Source: a virus
IMG/VR virus record: IMGVR_UViG_3300032224_001410
Span: 1-25,656 of that record
Length of the DNA stretch: 25,656 nucleotides
Strand: one strand, 5' to 3'
Positions 23,901 through 25,656 of the stretch are shown one piece after another. Position 1 is the stretch's first letter; each line of letters begins with the position of its first letter. The translations under genes were made by a program, and so were the position numbers. The notes below the pieces were generated by a model, which saw only the letters and a list, made by a program, of their open reading frames with translations, did no database searches and was not told where the DNA came from.

Positions 23901-25656
23901 GCCGCATACTTGGCAACAGCGACCATCACCACCACTGGTAACATCACTGCTGGCAACATCATTACATCAGGCGCCACAAGTGGCAACATCACCGATGTGA
24001 ATGTGATCAGTGCCAACAGCCTACAATTGAATGCTAATCTGACCGTGAGTGGCAATGGTACTATTGGCACCAACTTGTTTGTGTACGGAAATCTACAAGT
24101 TTCTGGTACAACCACAACAGTGAATCAGGCCACATTGAGTGTAACAGACAAAATAATTACGGTGGCCAACGGTTCAACCAATGGCACACAGGCCAATGGC
24201 GCCGGACTAAGTGTGGCAGGTGCCAATGCCAACATTGTTTATACCAGTGTGGGCGACCAATGGAACTCGAACAAGCCATTCTATGCCACAGCCTTGTATG
24301 ACAACAGCGTTCGTGTGGTATCCACCAGCTCGGGCGCAGGCAACTTAACTGTCACAGCCGGTGCTGTCAATTTGACAGCAGTGGGTCCAGGTGCTGTCAC
24401 CACAGGATCGGCAACTGCAATACCTGTGATCACCACAGATGCATACGGTCGTATCAGTGCTATCACCACTGCCGCAGTCAGTAGCACATTGAACACCGCA
24501 GGTAACACAGGCACAGGCACAATAAACCTAACCAGTCAGAGCCTGACCATTGCTGGTACAAATGGCATCACTGCTGTGGCCAGTGGACAGACCGTTACTG
24601 TAACAGACAACTTGTGGCCAGCAGCCAATGCCAACATTGGTACACTGTTCAATGGCAATATAAGCACCAATTCCAACTTGGGTGCTTTCCAGTTGTATGC
24701 CAATGCCAACATTGGTACACTGTTTAATGGTAACATCACAACCAATGCGAATCTTGGAGCATTCCAAACATACGCAAATTCTAACGCGGCCACCCAGGCT
24801 ACCAGCATCAACACCATCAACGCCAATGTGGGTGCATATCAGATCTATGCAAATGCCAACATTGGTATCTTGTTCAATGGCAATATAAGCACTAATGCCA
24901 ATCTAGGTGCATTCCAACTATACGCAAATGCTAACATCGGTACTCTATATAACGGAAACATCTCAACCAATGCCAACTTGGGTGCATATCAAGTTTGGGC
25001 CAACGCCAACGCGGCAACCCAACAAACATCTATAACCAGTCTGGCAACCAATGCCAACACCAATACGGCCGCCTACTTGGCCGCTGGCATCTCAACCAAT
25101 CTCACAACCACTGGCAACGTATCGGCTACTAATGTGATCGTCAACGGTCAGCCAACAACTTATGGCACTGTTAATCCTGATTATATTACGGCAGGTAGAA
25201 TAACTTCCGACCAAACCGGTGCAGGTGCAGGTAGTGATATTATATTTAATTATGCACCTGTAAGTAGTGGTATAACACTTAATACATCAACCGGGGTATT
25301 CACATTAACCGCAGGTAAAACATATCAATTATTTGCAGAATTAAGTTTCAGTAATTTTAGTGATACAGCAAATGGTTATGAAATATACGATTGGGTAGAT
25401 GCAACAACAAATACTAGATTATCCACAACCGGTATAGGTGCTGGTATAGGTGAGAATATCAATAGAAATACAAATGAATTTAATGCAACATCCACTACTT
25501 TAATTTATACCCCAACTACAAACCAAACTGTGAAAGTTCGTATTGTAGAGGCAGCGGGAACAGTAACTGTCAGAGCAGGTATTGGAACAAAAGCAATCAT
25601 TCAACAAATCAATCCCACCATAGCAGTTCAAGCCACTGCCACTGGCACGGTCAACA
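20970..25656 (+). CDS. Giant repetitive tail fibre/adhesin, 3' end beyond window
   Basis: Open from ATG 20970 (AAGGA at 20960-20964) to the window edge without a stop: 1,562 residues and incomplete. Order: N-terminal attachment region (ISGPMLYNNLERQGVDL, then RRVGANTATPNADLQVVG); GNITAPWFVGN repeats (about 165-410); WWNGTEW and ILVNING modules (about 471-578); SLGDADHWWKSLYVS (about 630-651); Asn/Ala-rich repeats such as NIGTLFNGN and YANAN (671-977 and 1214-1371); a TVTDKIITV-type module (1041-1107); ITTDAYGRISAITT (about 1143-1156); and a C1q/TNF-like beta sandwich (about 1401-1544). I saw no cysteine. The architecture is that of a trimeric host-binding fibre. It is probably co-transcribed with the three genes before it. 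Confidence 0.85.
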   Translation, partial: MAIGKISGPMLYNNLERQGVDLAIEANVLYVDVTNRRVGANTATPNADLQVVGTANIADITISSNSISSITGAVNFGSNANITISGGEIGRVLTSDGYGSVTWELVSTLATGFGNVTIDDNNISSTTQDGNLELNANGNGVVTTTTYNFYAANVYTANVNAEFINGNVRANDIISTGNITAPWFVGNLDGTTVTTTGNVTAPYFVGNVEGNVYGNVTAVTVDATGNVTAPWFVGNVDSTTVTATGNITAPYFVGNVEGNVAGNLVGNVTATTITSGNVDANFFNGNIRANDIISTGNITAPWFIGNVEGTTVTTTGNITGPYFVGNVEGNVNGNVTAVTVDATGNITAPWFVGNVDSTTVTATGNITAPYFVGNLVGNVEGNVAATSVVATGNIDAGFFNGNLRANDIIVGNVISGDSYISSAQVKLQDINISGNVISSLTTDLVFSANVTDPNNIIRFDSVSALDIASGTTAQRPPNPDPGYVRYNTDITTVEWWNGTEWTAGSRLIEAETITPDGINQTFTLGQSTLPEGILVNINGTIQQAMSGAYTVAGDQITFSEIPEITDIIEIRYLSAGMTSASWYGGTIVNPVHITAMTPTTSATTGALTVHGGVGFGSNLTIAGNIIPAANTAYSLGDADHWWKSLYVSSNTIYINGIPLSVQADGTLLVNNAPVLASGSTYANSNVAAYLTSQDITGANIGTLFNGNASTQANLGAFQLYANANVGLLYNGNIATNANLGAYQTYANLSIGELQANLGSTQTWANANIASINANVGSFYTWANTNFGTSSYSNTNTAAYLVANPQSGTYSNTNVAAYLTTQTFYSNINVDAYIGANIGTLYNGNASTNANLGAFQTWANANAAGLSNQITGANAVVSMLQANVGSFYTWANNNFGTSSYSNANVSAYLVANPQGSTYSNTNVAAYLVANPQGSTYSNTNVEAYIGANVGAYQTYANANAATQATSINSLATGANANTAAYLATATITTTGNITAGNIITSGATSGNITDVNVISANSLQLNANLTVSGNGTIGTNLFVYGNLQVSGTTTTVNQATLSVTDKIITVANGSTNGTQANGAGLSVAGANANIVYTSVGDQWNSNKPFYATALYDNSVRVVSTSSGAGNLTVTAGAVNLTAVGPGAVTTGSATAIPVITTDAYGRISAITTAAVSSTLNTAGNTGTGTINLTSQSLTIAGTNGITAVASGQTVTVTDNLWPAANANIGTLFNGNISTNSNLGAFQLYANANIGTLFNGNITTNANLGAFQTYANSNAATQATSINTINANVGAYQIYANANIGILFNGNISTNANLGAFQLYANANIGTLYNGNISTNANLGAYQVWANANAATQQTSITSLATNANTNTAAYLAAGISTNLTTTGNVSATNVIVNGQPTTYGTVNPDYITAGRITSDQTGAGAGSDIIFNYAPVSSGITLNTSTGVFTLTAGKTYQLFAELSFSNFSDTANGYEIYDWVDATTNTRLSTTGIGAGIGENINRNTNEFNATSTTLIYTPTTNQTVKVRIVEAAGTVTVRAGIGTKAIIQQINPTIAVQATATGTVN
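21462..22166 (+). repeat. Tandem in-frame duplication in the fibre gene
   Basis: Two imperfect copies, 357 bases (21462-21818) and 348 bases (21819-22166), with the start of a third. Each begins NGN[VIL]RANDII and contains alternating TAPWFVGN and TAPYFVGN units about 20 residues apart. DNA identity is high but with many silent changes, so selection on protein has kept the repeat. Confidence 0.85.
23691..23798 (+). repeat. 54-base tandem repeat in the fibre gene
   Basis: Two nearly identical copies (starting 23691 and 23745) coding for the 18-residue unit LVANPQGSTYSNTNVAAY. A related longer segment with AANVGSFYTWAN-like sequence recurs 324 bases apart (near 23291 and 23615). Confidence 0.8.
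24620..25080 (+). repeat. Asn/Ala-rich repeat block in the fibre gene
   Basis: Repeated coding units of the type NANIGTLFNGNISTNANLGAFQ and YANANA occur at least four times here and again around 23050-23880, so the fibre contains two blocks of the same repeat separated by other modules. Confidence 0.8.

Noticed and set aside
23000-25080. CRISPR-like repeat array
   Set aside because: The repeats are in-frame protein-coding units of variable length, without constant repeats and unique spacers.

Overview
The window is a piece of a T4-like myovirus (Caudoviricetes) genome. The evidence is an ordered set of T4-type genes: recombination nuclease gp47-gp46, baseplate hub genes gp26 and gp51-like, portal gp20, prohead core protein(s), prohead protease gp21, scaffold gp22 and major capsid protein gp23. 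T4-type late promoter boxes (TATAAATA or close variants) sit in front of several structural genes. The style of the accessory structural proteins (MGRPL... protein, modular repeat fibre) resembles marine and freshwater cyanophage or pelagiphage relatives, not coliphage T4. Host genes are absent, so the host cannot be named. Protein identities come from recalled family motifs and gene order; no database search was run.

Layout. 1-2425: C-terminal part of gp47 and complete gp46 (Mre11/Rad50-like). 2422-6135: a tightly overlapping cassette of four genes, namely a short SDR-like oxidoreductase, a SPASM-type radical SAM protein, an unknown protein, and a second radical SAM protein of the B12-binding type. 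6172-6600: a GIY-YIG-nuclease-like gene. 6601-7041: about 440 bases without a plausible gene but rich in strong hairpins, a candidate structured RNA. 7042-8108 (minus strand): gp51-like and gp26 hub genes. 8158-10638: a large tape-measure-like structural protein, transcribed divergently from gp26 across a 49-base spacer with opposed late promoter boxes. 10673-16679: the head module (portal, small protein, acidic core protein, protease, scaffold, capsid), ended by an intrinsic terminator. 16772-17143: a small unknown gene with its own late promoter and terminator. 17206-18300: a glycosyltransferase-like gene between hairpins, looking like an inserted cargo gene. 18501-20961: four modular structural proteins. 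20970-25656: a very large repetitive fibre or adhesin gene with no stop codon before the window ends.

How the parts work together. gp46/gp47 process DNA ends for recombination-dependent replication. gp20 to gp23 build and mature the prohead, with gp21 cleaving the scaffold and the capsid protein N-terminus. gp26 and the gp51-like protein build the baseplate hub, and the 18.5-25.6 kb proteins probably decorate the virion or bind the host. The SDR/radical SAM cassette and the glycosyltransferase-like gene are the accessory parts most likely to hold undescribed chemistry. The hairpin-rich region at 6.6-7.0 kb is the best candidate for an undescribed RNA.
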